Positions 33,601-45,600 of a stretch of 64,000 nucleotides of DNA are shown in pieces. The position numbers were made by a program, and so were the translations under genes. The notes beneath the pieces are model-generated. The model saw only the letters and a list, made by a program, of their open reading frames with translations. It did no database searches and had not been told where the DNA came from. Origin of the DNA: Gloeopeniophorella convolvens (taxonomy: Eukaryota > Basidiomycota > Agaricomycetes > Russulales); NCBI GenBank assembly GCA_022496205.1, contig WTXD01000002.1, positions 806,001 to 870,000 on the forward strand, in the 5' to 3' direction. The number at the start of each line of letters is the position of its first letter. The first letter of the stretch is position 1.

Positions 33601-34508
33601 TAACCACACGAGCTGCACCTCCCTGTCTCATTATTTCGTAGACTTCGCGAGCGCTACTGACGTAGTAGTCGGAGAGATTCTTCACATACACGCCCTTCGA
33701 TTTCTCTTCATGAACTTGAAGGTTGTCGTTTTGCGCTGATAGAAGAGGGTCAGATCGATGGTGCATGGCACTGGAGCTGAGCGCACGCTGCAATAGGTCT
33801 CTAATACGTTCTAAGTATATCTCCATGTAGGACACTTTGACGAAATATTCTAAATGCGCGTCCGATTCTACGATGGATTGGAAAATTTGCTCGGTAATGC
33901 GTGGTATAATGCCCTTGAGGTCGTCTGAATCTATATCTGCGCCCTTTGGAGCGGTCAGCATCCGTCGCGGAGATGCGCGAGCAGAGGACGCACCATCATC
34001 GTGAAAGTCTTCCCGCTACCCGTCTGTCCATATGCGAAGACTGTTCCGTTATACCCATCCAAAACATCTGGAGGGCACGATCAGTTTAGAGTGGGGCAGG
34101 GAGGACGGCATTGTGCAGATTGAGAATGGAGAGGGCCTATGACACTGACCCTTGACAATGCTGGGTACAACGACGTGAGCGATGGTCGCAAGAGAGCAGC
34201 TCGGAAAGGCTCACTCTTTGACGCCATAGTCAAAGACTTCATGTTGCTTCGTGCCCATGGGGAATACCCGGTCAAAGGTGAAGCCATCCCTTTCAGGGCC
34301 GGAGCTCAGTTGCGCAGAACGAAGTTGGACAGTCTGCAGGTTATCGTCGAAGGCAACGATGATGTCGCTGCCTTCCTTTGCTTCGAGCGCGTTTGGTGGT
34401 CGAAATCTAGAGATGGATGGCGTCGAAAGCGGAGACCGTCGGTGCGCGCGAAGACGAGAGAGCGTGCATGACGCACCGACAGATGACTTTGATGTTGTTT
34501 GAAGCCAT
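30682..34508 (-). CDS. kinesin-1 heavy chain (conventional kinesin)
   Basis: Plus-end microtubule motor for organelle and vesicle transport. It starts [16 protein letters not shown] at 34508. The motor has P-loop GQTGSGKT, switch [12 protein letters not shown], switch [17 protein letters not shown], then [27 protein letters not shown] and the neck-proximal [13 protein letters not shown] linker rich in Ser, Pro and Ala follows, then about 450 residues of coiled coil in several exons ([36 protein letters not shown]). The conserved fungal tail region is [20 protein letters not shown]. The end is [12 protein letters not shown], then [23 protein letters not shown]. That last segment is obtained only if a 5-nt exon at 30775-30779 is included between two introns of about 60 nt. 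Confidence 0.92.
30775..30779 (-). other. inferred 5-nt micro-exon of the kinesin-1 gene
   Basis: TGGGG (minus strand) lies between a perfect acceptor (gacacag) and a perfect donor (gtaagt). The flanking introns are 60 nt (30780-30839) and 58 nt (30717-30774). Including it joins NEE in frame to S-G-G and KRASWFF, the usual end of fungal kinesin-1; skipping it shifts the frame. Confidence 0.7.
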
Positions 34509-34797
34509 GATAGAGGAAAAGGGCGGGCAGGCGATAGAAAGAAACGAACGGCGGCGAGAACGTGCCTCGCAGCAGAGGACGCGATAGTCCAAGAGTGTAC
34601 GCGTTGCCTGCCACAGCGCGTGCCCGATGCTTTGAGCTCAGGCTTTGCCCGCCGTCGCGACCACGCTGTTTATGGATGTTGACAGCCAGATCCAGATCTC
34701 TGCAGCGTAACGGCTCTAGATCTATTATCATGCACGTCTACTCTACCTACTACAGTACTCAATCGCGAAAGTGTACAGAAATAAACCAGACATAGCC

Positions 34798-35257
34798 TCA
34801 TTCGTCGTCGCTCCCCACAGAGGGTGGCCCCACTGGCCTTGCCCGACTCGACGAGGCAACTGGGCGTCGCTGAGCCCGCCGCTCCTCCTCCTTTGCAGCG
34901 TGATCAGCGGCATCTATCCATTCCGAATATATGTCAATGGGCTCAGTCAAATCTGAGGCACCAACGCGGTCAGTCATCCGCCCTGACCCATACTCCCGTG
35001 AAGAAAGGCACGTACGGTTGACTTTGCTCTGGAATCGCTGATCGCAGACCTTGCACACGAGCTGTGCGATTCCTTCTTTTCTGTCGAGTTTAACAATCAC
35101 AGAATTTTCGTGGTGGCAGAACAAGCAAGTGAACGTAGTGTCTACAAACTGCCCGTAAGTGGTTTGCATGAGGCGTGAGACAGATATCTGTCTAACCTAG
35201 CGGATCCTTTCGCCTCGCCGCCGTGGGCTTCCTAGAAGACTTTTTCCGCTTGCCCAT
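34798..35257 (-). CDS. ELF1: transcription elongation factor Elf1 (ELOF1 homologue)
   Basis: Small zinc protein that travels with RNA polymerase II and helps it pass nucleosomes and lesions. Exon 1 from ATG 35257 encodes the basic MGKRKKSSRKPTAARRKDPL. An intron ending in tttgtag joins it to DTTFTCLFCHHENSV. The zinc ribbon is CLFC...CKVC, followed by DQRFQSKVNHLTEPIDIYSE and WIDAADHAAKEEERR. The C-terminus is a Ser/Arg/Pro extension ending SVGSDDE. The acceptor was chosen because other AG sites break frame and the DTTF block. Length of about 120 aa is slightly more than the animal protein because of the tail. It is divergent from the kinesin-5 gene. Confidence 0.93.
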
Positions 35258-35500
35258 TATAGATGGGGGTCGAGGTTGGTGGGGGCGAAAGGCGACGAGG
35301 CTGAATGAGGGACAGCCGTGCTCACTGGAGCACTCACAAGCTGGCTCAGCGCTCGGAGCAGAGGCCAAATCTGGGGTGAGGTCGAACGATCATGTGATCC
35401 TCGTGCCACCGACACAGCCACGTGATTGGACGCGTCCGGATGTTGGAACCGTGACTAAATTCAGTTGGCACTGTCCGCACCATCTCTCCCGCTCTCCTCC
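35258..35500. promoter_or_regulatory. bidirectional promoter between ELF1 and kinesin-5
   Basis: 243 nt separate the two divergent start codons. No clear TATA box. Confidence 0.5.
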
Positions 35501-38500
35501 ATGGCGACCCGTCGTACCGCACCTGCTCGTGGTCGCTCCCAGACGGGAGGAACTATGCCTCCACCTCAGGTTGTACCTAGGCCGAAATCCGTCATGGCCA
35601 AAATGCAGCGCACTGTAAACACCACTCCGACTCCAGAAGCGACACCCAGACCACCGACAGTCACTCCACCTACCTCGCTCGCACAAACAAGAACAGGAAA
35701 GGCGCATATTACTCCAAGGTCTGAAGAAGAATCCGAGATTAACATGCAAGTTGTCATCCGCTGCAGGCGTCGCTCAGAACGAGAGATCCAGGAGAACTCC
35801 CCCATCATCGTCAGTTCGGAGGGCGCTCGGAGCCATTACATTTCCATCGAAACAGCAGCGCCAGTCTCAAGCCTCGGCGTCGTTACGCTCCCTCCGACGC
35901 GAACATATCCCTTCGATCTTGTCTTCGGTCCAGAGGCCGACCAATCCATGATATACCAAGACGTTGTCCACCCGATGTTAGAAGAGGTTCTGATGGGCTA
36001 CAATTGTACACTCTTTGCCTACGGGCAAACCGGGACCGGCAAAACGTGAGTGCCATCAGCTGACTCTATCGAGCTGCATACCAAAGCCTGTCAGGTATAC
36101 CATGCAAGGCGACCTTGGGACCACCCCCCTAGGTAACCCTGTGGCGTCAGCCGGGATGGTCCCTCGGGCACTATTTCGCCTCTTCCATCAGCTGGAAGAG
36201 TCTGGTGTCGACTACAGCGTCAAGGTCTCGTACATTGAACTCTACAACGAGGAGCTTCGCGATCTCCTTGCATCGGACCTCGCGGCTCCTGCTGGGACCA
36301 ACCAGCCCATGAGCATGGGAATTGGTAGCTCAAGGGACGCCATGAACAACGCTGGTGGTCTCAAGATTTTTGACGATGCCAGTAAACGAGGCGTGCTGAT
36401 ACAAGGACTGGAGGAAATCGCTGTCAAAAGCGCCTCAGACGCACTTGCGCTCCTTGTCAAGGGTAGCGATCGTCGCCAGATTGCTGCCACCAAGTTCAAC
36501 GATCACTCGAGTCGTTCACATTCTGTGTTCTCTATCACTGTGCATACCAAAGAGACTTCGAGTATGGGTGACGACCTGCTCCGCGTCGGGAAGTTGAACC
36601 TGGTCGATCTCGCGGGTTCCGAGAATATAGGCCGGTCTGGAGCTGAGAATAAGAGGGCTCGCGAGGCTGGCATGATCAATCAGAGCCTGCTGACATTGGG
36701 GCGCGTTATCAACGCCCTCGTTGAGAAGTCATCCCACATTCCATACCGGTATGTATCACATTACATCAATGGAAGCACCTCGCTGATCCTGCCTAGGGAA
36801 TCTAAGCTCACAAGGCTCCTTCAGGATTCTCTGGGTGGCCGGACGAAGACTTGTATAATCGCAACAATATCTCCCGCACGGTCAAACATGGAGGAGACGT
36901 TGTCGACACTGGACTACGCTATCCGAGCAAAGTCCATCCGCAACCGCCCTGAGGTCAATCAACGCATGACCCGTAATTCCTTGCTCAAGGAGTACATTTC
37001 GGAGATCGAACGTCTCAAGTCAGACCTCCTAGCGGCTCGAGAGAAGAACGGGATTTTCTTCTCCGAGGACACGTGGAACCAGATGAACGCCGAGCATGAA
37101 CTTGCCCGGACAGCCATGGAAGAAACGAAGCGCCAGGTCGAAATCGTGGAGAAACAGCTCAAGCACGTGCAAGACGAGTACCAGGAATGCATGAGCTTAT
37201 TGACAAGGCGGGACGGCGAGCTGAAAGAGACCAAGGAGAAGCTTTCGGAGACGGCCCAAGTTCTGACGTCGACGAGCGATCAGCTACAGACGACAAAGGT
37301 CGCATTGGAAGAGGAGGTCGTGGTCCGAGAGTCGCATCAAGTAACTGAGGTAACCTTGGATCAGATAGCGCAAGGGTTGAAGCAGGCAACCCAACAGAGC
37401 TCGCGCGATCTGGACGCCCTATTCGCGAAATTATGTACGTTGGATTCCCCAACACCATTCGCGCTATGTCTCACTAAAGCATGCAGCGAGGAAAACGGCA
37501 ACTATGAGCGCGAACATAGAGTCCGTGCTCAACTTTGGCAAGGCGCTGACCTCAGAGACACACAAGTTCTCAGCTGAGCTGGACGTATTCATAAACAATA
37601 CCACCCAAGGCTTGGCAAAACTACGCGCGGATGGGGAACACGTCCAATCCAAGGAATTGGAGAATCTTGCGGGGCTGTCAGGACGGATGAACACTCAGAT
37701 CGAGCGAGTCCAGGATGCAATGTCGTTGATCCAAGCGAAGGATGGAGCTTCGAGTGATGCCTTGAAATCCGCGCAAACGGCAGTCAAAGAGGCCCACGAC
37801 AGCATTCGGGCGACTTTCGCCTCCTGGTCGGACAAACTAGAGAAGTCTACTCTATCTTTGCATGTTGAAATGGAGAAATCCTCGCTCAACAGTTTTCAGG
37901 CGGTATGTTCGGACTCCAGCACCTAGCCCGTTACTCATGGCTTGATTACAGGTAGAGAAAGCATTGAATTTGATGGCCGTTCTCATCCAGAATATCGTAC
38001 ACGAGACCCAGGGTCATATAACGGCTGAACGCACCCACATCGAAGAAGCCAAGACGATGGCCGAGAGCAATGCCGAGGAGCAGATCCGGCATCTCAAAGA
38101 GCAGAATGCTCATCTAGCTCGGCTGCTGCAACATGAGAAAATGAAGTCGGAACGAATGAAAACTGACCTCGTCGAACATATCTCGGGGCTCCTCGATGAC
38201 TTCGTTGCCGAAAGGGATACAAGCCTGGAAGATGCATTCTCTCTCATCAGAGGAGAGAACGATAAGACGGAAGCTACGATCAGCGCCTTCGCCGACGACC
38301 ACTCGCGGAAACTCGACGAGGCGACAAGACGAAGTCAAGAATGGAGTTCCACCCTCGAAAACAAGGGTGAACACTTCAAGCGGCTCCGGGACGGCGCCTT
38401 CAAGGTAATCGATCTCGGGCGTCCCCTGCACCACAAGCACTGACCGCGTACCAGTCTCTCAGCAGCGTCAGCGATACAGTACGCGAAGGCCTGTCTAGTA

Positions 38501-39415
38501 TGCAAAGTGTCACGGCAACCTCGCTCTCGGAATACTCAGCCGAAATCCAACGGCAAACACACGTACTTCATACCAGGAACACAGACGGTGAGTCCTTGAC
38601 GTTGCTGAGGACCAGGGTGCTCATTCCCCACCAGCATTTGAACGCCATGGTCGCGCGAAGAGAGCGAGGGTCGACGCCACAAATAGCCTCGGTGCAGACA
38701 TTCAGTCTGAGTCTCGACATCTTCAGCGCGCGATAGGCGCTACGTCCAAAGCATTTGAAGCCAGCGCGTCGAAGATAACTGCTGAGGTCCGTTTATAGTT
38801 CTGTCGTTCGCGGGAGACCCCACTCACTCGGCACCACAGACCGTCAAATTCTCTCAGTCTGCACAAAACTACCATACTTCTGCGTCAGATCATTTGTCTT
38901 CGATCCGGAAGATGACGGATTCGTTGCTCGACAAAGGCAGCCGAGAGGATCTGCCCACTGGCAGCACTCCGCGAAAGCGTGCTTGGCATTATGTCGACCA
39001 GTGGGAACTGACCAAGGACCGTGATACCATCATCCAAGACTGGAGACGCAAGCCTACAACATCCCAGGACGACGAACCTATTCAGGGCCGTCTTTCTCCC
39101 GCATCGCAAACGACGGATTCGAAGAAACAGCTTCTTTCACCGGACGACGCACAGCACGGCGACACATGCGAATCACCAGATCCTTCGCCTCCACCTTACG
39201 TTGAAGCTGAAGGTGGGCAATCGCCCACCAACTTCCCGATACAGGCCCTGGCGCCAGTCGTCCCCACCGCCATTACGTTGCCCACTGCAGTCTCTAATCC
39301 GCAGGCGAAGGGGAAGGCCGTAAAAGCAGGGTCGGAAGCCCTTCATACCATGGGCACTCTCACTGAGCGCTCGACGAACCTACTATATGGTAGAGGATCT
39401 CGAAAGCCGCGATGA
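35501..39415 (+). CDS. kinesin-5 (BimC/Cut7/Eg5) mitotic spindle motor
   Basis: Tetrameric plus-end motor that slides antiparallel microtubules to separate spindle poles. ATG 35501 starts MATRRTAPARGRSQ. The motor begins INMQVVIRCRRRS with P-loop GQTGTGKT (split by an intron), YIELYNEELRDLL, switch I NDHSSRSHSVF, switch [48 protein letters not shown] and LDYAIRAKSIRNRPEVNQ. The stalk is long coiled coil over several exons. The tail carries the BimC box with a likely CDK site: TPRKRAWHYVDQWELT, then WRRKP. The protein ends Pro/Ser-rich at 39415. All exon joins keep frame, including the small exon from about 38634 (AFERHGRAKRARVDAT). Confidence 0.93.
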
Positions 39416-39770
39416 CCTTTCTCATCTTGTTTCTTATTACCCTCGCGGTGCTCTGGCAGATCCAATGGGCGGTAGCCCATTTTTGTACACGCGCATATAT
39501 ATCACAATCTGGCATTCACACCTAACTTATTATCTCTGTATGCTACCGACGTCACGTACGGACACGTTCCATGGTCATCTGAAGTGTTGCCTGAACCAGC
39601 TTTGATTGTGTACTACATACCAGACTATTGGCACGTGCGGCGCTAAATATCGGTGACTTAGTCTTCTGCCCTGGGCGCCACTGTGGCTCTCACACAACTT
39701 TGCTCGCAATGTTTGTGACTCCTACAGCTTCCCATAGTCCAACAATCCACGTCCACTTGTACTCAGCGCG
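39416..39770. other. intergenic region between kinesin-5 and the AlkB-like gene
   Basis: 355 nt, with a short AT-rich stretch (cgcatatatatcac near 39490) that may serve kinesin-5 3'-end formation. No gene is visible. Confidence 0.5.
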
Positions 39771-41446
39771 ATGAGTGAACCAGAAGATACGGACACTCTC
39801 CTTGCACTGCTAGCGAGCCTTCTGCCAGACAACGCGGTGCCGTCTCAGCAAGTCCTTCTGGAGACCTTGCTCCAGACAGATTGCAACATCGAGGCGGCGG
39901 CCGATGCTATACGCAGGCAACAACGAACCGAGAAGCAACGCTCGACGGGAACCAAGCGTAAAAGAGACGTCAATCTGGACAGCTGGCTCACCCGCGCAGG
40001 ACCTTCGAAGGTAGTTGAGGAGAGTCCGAGTCGGTCTCCCGCAAAACGTTCTTCTCTCGATGGCCAGTCGCGGTCTTCTCCCAACAAAAAGCCGCGCTCC
40101 GAGAACAACGCTTTGTTTAGAAGAGGGGATTCACCGTCCTTGTCCAGGCCCGTGAAACAGGTGAAGAATCTGCTGGACGTCCTCCGTCCACCCCCCAGTG
40201 CACCATCTAGCGTTCCCCGTCCCCCTCCATTAACACTTAGCAACCCATCCCTCGTTGCACAGCACACTCCATGCACGCTTCACCTGAGTGTACTGCCTCC
40301 AGAACTCGCTTCACGCCTCTTCTACATCATGCTTCACGAAGCACGAGATTGGTCGAGGAACAGATGGTGGCTGTTTGATCGGATGGTCGAAAGCCCCCAC
40401 AGATCATCTCTGTACACACGACATCCGGTGGAGAGTAGCGATGAGGCTGCTTGGCAAGGGATAACGCGTGCATGGTGAGACGCACTGCCTGGCTGGTCTG
40501 CACTCGCGCTCAGCAACGTCCTTCAAACTTCAGGTATAACGGCCGGAAGGATGACACCCCAACCAAGTTCCCTACGCCCATGGAAGAAGCGTGCCAGATC
40601 ATTGAGAAGACCGTCAACGAGGAGATGCGCAAGCGCTCACGGTATGCGCTGGAGTGGGGCGGAGATCCTGGCGACCCCACCGGCGAAGGTTGTATCTGGA
40701 GGGCCAACTTTGCTGCGGCGAACTGCTACGAAGGGGCCAAGGAGACTGTCGGGTTCCATTCTGACCGTCTGACCACCATCGGGCCTTACCCGACCATTGC
40801 GAGTTTGAGTCTGGGTCTGTGGTAGTGCCGTGACTTCGTACATCGGGCTAACCATCGCATTAGGGACACGGAGAACGTTCCGCCTCCGGGAAGTCATCAC
40901 TCTCGACGAAGCCGACAAAAGGGCTGCCCAGACATTCAATATCATACTTCCTCATAATTCGGTGACTATATCCATGCTACTAGATCCTCGCAAGCACCGC
41001 TGATCAGCGAGTACCCCCTTCGATAGCTCTGCATCATGCACGCATCCACACAAGAGCGTTTCAAACACTCTATACCACCCCAGGCAACGATAGATCGCTT
41101 CCATCCTTCCCATTCCCCACCTCCAGACTTACCAGAGCTGACCGTTGATCCTGGCAACTGTCGAATCAACATCACGTTCCGCTTCTTCCGCCCGGATTTC
41201 CACCCAGACTCGATTCCGCGATGTAAGTGCGGGGAAATGACGACTCTGCGGCCGGATATGAAGGGCCGGCAGCGGTCGGCGACTGGGAACGATAAGGGCA
41301 AAAGCCCGGAATCGAGTGGGGCGGGCGTATCTGACTACTGGTGGACTTGCACGGCCGGCGACCAGAACGAGGGGAAAGGGTGTGGGTTCTGGAAGGTCAT
41401 GGATGTAAAGGCCGAAGGTCGGGGACCGTTCGCATCAGATGTGTAG
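39771..41446 (+). CDS. AlkB-like Fe(II)/2-oxoglutarate dioxygenase with N-terminal CUE and C-terminal GRF zinc finger
   Basis: Probably repairs alkylated DNA bases by oxidative demethylation (ALKBH2/3-like). Domains in order: CUE-like helix bundle ([34 protein letters not shown]), a basic Ser-rich linker ([21 protein letters not shown]), the AlkB core, then a GRF-type finger. The core has the iron-binding HxD in [15 protein letters not shown], the second His in [10 protein letters not shown] and the 2OG-binding Arg in [12 protein letters not shown]. The finger is [13 protein letters not shown] ... [19 protein letters not shown]. Four exons; the last join uses donor gtgact after PHNS and acceptor gatag before [12 protein letters not shown], removing an apparent in-frame TGA. 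CUE domains usually bind ubiquitin, and GRF fingers usually bind single-stranded nucleic acid. Confidence 0.88.
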
Positions 41447-41622
41447 CTGCTCTCGCTGTGCGTAGATCTAGCGTAGCCCATAATCTCGCGATGGGCGAAC
41501 GTTGTGTGCATACATATCTCGCGTTTCTACATGCGCCGATACGTCCGACGCAGAGACGGACGAATCGCCGGGAGCAAAGATCAGCAATTATTCTTCCCTT
41601 ACTTACCACGACCACACGAGCC

Positions 41623-42479
41623 ATGGCCGCGCGCACTGCGACGATCTCCCGCAAGACCAACGAGACGCAGATCGAGGTGTCCATCAACCTCGACTGCCAG
41701 CCCGGCTCGGCGTCAGAGCAAGTCATCGACATCGCGACCGGGATTGGCTTCCTTGACCATGTGCGCCGCCGCGCCTTTCCCTCTCCCGCGCGCCAGCCCG
41801 GGACTCAGCGCCGCCCGCAGATGTACCATGCCCTCGCGAAGCACAGCGGCTGGTCCCTGACACTCAAGGCACAGGGCGACCTCTGGATCGACGACCACCA
41901 CACGGCTGATACGTCGCGTCGCCCTGGTCTTTGGCGGCAGCGAGCCTGACCTCGCGCGCGCGCTCACACAGGACACCGCGATCGCGCTCGGCACGGCGTT
42001 CAAGCAGGCGCTGGGGGAGGTGCGGGGCATCCGCCGGTACGGCACGGGCTTCGCCCCGCTCGATGAGGCGAGTCTGCGACTGTGCTCCGGGTCCGGTTCG
42101 GCGGGGCAGTTCTGACGGTGCAGTTGGCGGCGCAGGCCCTCTCGCGCGCGGTCATCGACATCTGCTCGCGCCCGTACTGCGTGACGGACCTGGGCATCAA
42201 GCGCGAGAAGATCGGGGACCTTTCGACGGAGATGTTCCCGCACATCTTCTACTCGTTCGCGATGGCGTCCGGCTGCACGCTGCACGTCGACGTTCTGCGC
42301 GGTCAAAACGACCATCACAGGTGCGTTGGGTCGCCGGAGGACGTGCTGCCGCGGCTGCAGAGCATTGATGGGCTCTTCCCAGAGCGGAGTCGGCTTTCAA
42401 GGCGCTCGCGCTCGCGATCCGCCAGGCGACCGAGCGGACCGGAGGAAACGACATCCCAAGCACGAAGGGTGTGCTATAA
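41623..42479 (+). CDS. HIS3: imidazoleglycerol-phosphate dehydratase, with an unresolved splice junction at the metal site
   Basis: Catalyses the dehydration step of histidine synthesis (IGP to imidazole-acetol phosphate). Recognisable blocks: [115 protein letters not shown] and the end STKGVL. The motif HHxxED should be completed across intron 2. The sequence reads GCTGATACGTCG at 41905-41916, where GAG plus a gt donor is expected. No GT donor there is in phase with the acceptor before GACACC (41972), and read-through stops at TGA 41947-41949. Intron 3 (42068-42135) appears to be GC-AG (donor gcgagt). The gene is either damaged, mis-sequenced or unusually spliced. Confidence 0.8.
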
Positions 42480-42623
42480 ACCCTCTGCTTGCTGGAGGGA
42501 ACTGTCATTGCAGTACGCGCAAAATCAACCATGTCTTTGAATGTAACAGTCGCACGATGTAAACGCATACATATTATGATACAATGGTGCACTATGTCCA
42601 TATCCTTCCGATTGCCAGTAACA

Positions 42624-45600
42624 TCACCACAGCAGGCACCGCTTCTCCATAGGTGGGTTGAGCTGCGATGCTCGTGTGAGTTCCATGTGATGTGAAGGAG
42701 AATATACGGGCAGCCGACCTTCGCCTTGGGGGAACAGTTGAAAGCCTTAGCAAACTCTGGGACATTGTGAAGAGTTCCGTCGACGCGGAACTGGGCGGGC
42801 GAATGCGGGTCCGTGCGAACGCGCTGCACCAAAGACTCGGGTTTGATGTTCTCAGCCCAGATGCGGCCGAAAGCAATAAAGAATAATTGATCTCTGTATG
42901 TGGTTGTGAGAAGCAGCACAGGAGGAGAATGACTGGTGCCGCGCCTCGTGTAGTTGAGACCAGGAAGTAGGTACTCGTTTCCAGCCTTGAATGATTCATC
43001 GTATTGAGCCTTCCATGCGCGATAAGCCTGAATGATGCCAGAGTCTCCGATGTTCTCTCCGGATGTACTGCAATGCATTTAGCCATAAAATCCACCACGG
43101 AGTCTTTGTATACCCACAGATTACCCTGAAATGCGGTTCAGTGACACCGTCCTTAGATGAGAGGCGAGGGGCTTACATTGACGTGAACCTTGCCACCGTG
43201 ACCGTCGTCGACGGTATAGGCTGCGCCCGGTTTTAGATATGACATGTAACATCCAAGGGTTCACTCGACGCACCGGAGTACTGCTTTTCGAGGCAGCTCT
43301 GCTTGACATTGAACCCTGCGCTTGTTGCGTTCGTCCACCATTCCTCAAGCTTTCCGTCTTGATTGTACAAGCGCCCGGCAGAGTCGAACGCATGCTAGTT
43401 CAGGTAACAGTGTGAGCCCTTTTGCGCGTCTGGCAGTGCGGCGATAGCCTCACAGTCAATTCGTGTGAAGCGACTTGACCAAATGCGCCGTAGTTGAGGT
43501 ATGCGGGCCAATCCTTGTTGAAGAAGGGAGGACGCAAGATGCCCGCTGGGAACACAATCTAACATCACTCAGTGGGGGCAATGCGCTGGCAGTCGGGTAA
43601 CCTCACTTCATTTGCTGGAGGGTTGAAGTAAGCGTTCACAGTTGCAGGCGTCATCTCCCATGCATCGAGGTCACGGCGCTTTCCAAGTTGCTGCCATCCC
43701 TTGTAGACATCACTTGAGCTATAAACGCATTGTAAGCCACGAGCTCGTTCTAAACGATGGTATATTACCTCGCGCTTAGCATGTTGTTGAAGTACTCAAA
43801 CTTGCTGGTCTTGACGAGTGAGTAATACCTCAAGAGTGACACTGCGCTGAGCGTATCTGGTGATACGGGATAGCCTACTTTGACGCGAATGGCGTCGGCC
43901 TGGGGTCGAGTCAGTTGATGCACACCCAACGCAATAAATACCGCCAACCTTCTCTGCGGCAGCCTCTGCGGACTCTTCGTCCATCCAAGATATGTGCGAA
44001 AGCGACGCTTTGAAGGACTTCACAATATCTGTAGAGAAGGTTACACTCTTCCCGGACAGCGGAGGTTGGGCGCTTACCGGTGATGACTTTGGTGCCCTTC
44101 TGTTTGGAATCTCCACCAAAGGTCTCGTTCACAAAGAATCTGCCGGCTGCGAAGCCGAGGGCTTGATCCACACTGTCGACACAATACTCCGCTCGGTCCC
44201 CGACAGCACCCGGTTTGATGCCCTGTAAGACCTCTTGTAGATTCCTCACGGCCTTCCATGACTCGGTAGACGTCCCAAGTCGGGGTGCCAACTTGAGGGC
44301 GGCGCGAGTCACCAGGTACGCCTCGACTACATCAGAGTCGGTCTCGTTGAGTATGGTGGCGAGCGAGCGCGTGTATGCGGGGTACGTGATCACAACTTCC
44401 GTGGGATAATTGCGTGGAGTGAATGTGGCAAAATAATTCGGGAAGTTGATCTGCGTTATGGTCTCAGTGATATTGGAGATGGGCACCTTGTTGTAGGTGA
44501 AGAAGGGGTCTTGATATAGAATGTCCCTGTGCGAGCATCAGCAATGAGACGATTCAGCTGAGAGACCACTGACAAGTCCAAGCTGGCTTTTGCAAGCTTC
44601 CTTTCGAATTTAACCACCGCCTTTGCGAGTTCTGTCGCATTCTTCGGGGTAGGGTTCGGCTTCCCACCGTCATGCCCGTCGTCGTCATCGCCCCACGGGG
44701 GCCAGGGCCAGGGGGGCCAGACTGTCTCAGAATCCTCGTTATTAACGAGCATGGCCTGAGAGGTCCGCTTCTCCGTATCCTCATATTGAACCGACAAAAG
44801 ACGCTCTAAAACGCTCTTGTATAGCTCCCGTATCTCCTTGTCTTCGAAATATTCCTGATGCCTTTTGTCAAGAGACAAGCGCTGGGAAGAAGGTAAACGC
44901 GTACCTTAGAGGGAAGACCAAGACCTGGCTGTTCGAACCAAAGAATCATAAAATTGGGGTCAACAGCGGCATCACCCTCAACTCCGAACTCGAAAAGACC
45001 AGGGATGCCTACATGACAGCATCAAAGGATTGAGCAAATCCATCTATTCCTCGAGGATAGAAGCGCACCTCGTGTATGCAAAAATGCAAGAGCGGCAGTC
45101 AATCCGTCCCGTTTCTTCTCGTCGCTGTCGTCATCGTCATCCTCGTCCTCGTCCTCGTCATTCGAGATCTTGGTCGACTCGCCGCGGTAGAGCTTTCGCA
45201 CGTGACCAACAAAGTCTCTGAGAGGGCCTTCTCCCAGCTGGTCCAGAGTGTCCTCGTCGAGACATGAAGAGTACAGGTTGCGTAACTTGGCGAGGAGCTG
45301 CTGGTCCGCGGATCCCTTGAGTGAGGCGATAGAGAGGGTACTGCTGCTGTCAAGAATGTCCTTGACGATCTGCTGGTTCTCCTGGAAGAGAAGGTTGAAG
45401 TTGCCGAAGCGACCCTTGTCCGAAGGGAGAGGATGAGCCTTGCGCCACCCTCCGGCTGTTTACGCATGAGCTCGAGGGGTGTGAAGACATGAAAGTGCGG
45501 GACACGTACTGGCATACTCATAGAAGTTCTCGCAAGGGTCTTGGGTAGTGTCCAAAGAAGAAAGGATGGCAGCCGAAAGCACGACACAACCAGGAGTGAT

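Noticed and set aside
40966..41003. Premature TGA in the AlkB-like gene after MLLDPRKHR
   Set aside because: A 65-nt intron from gtgact (after PHNS) to gatag removes it and gives [17 protein letters not shown], the conserved sequence.
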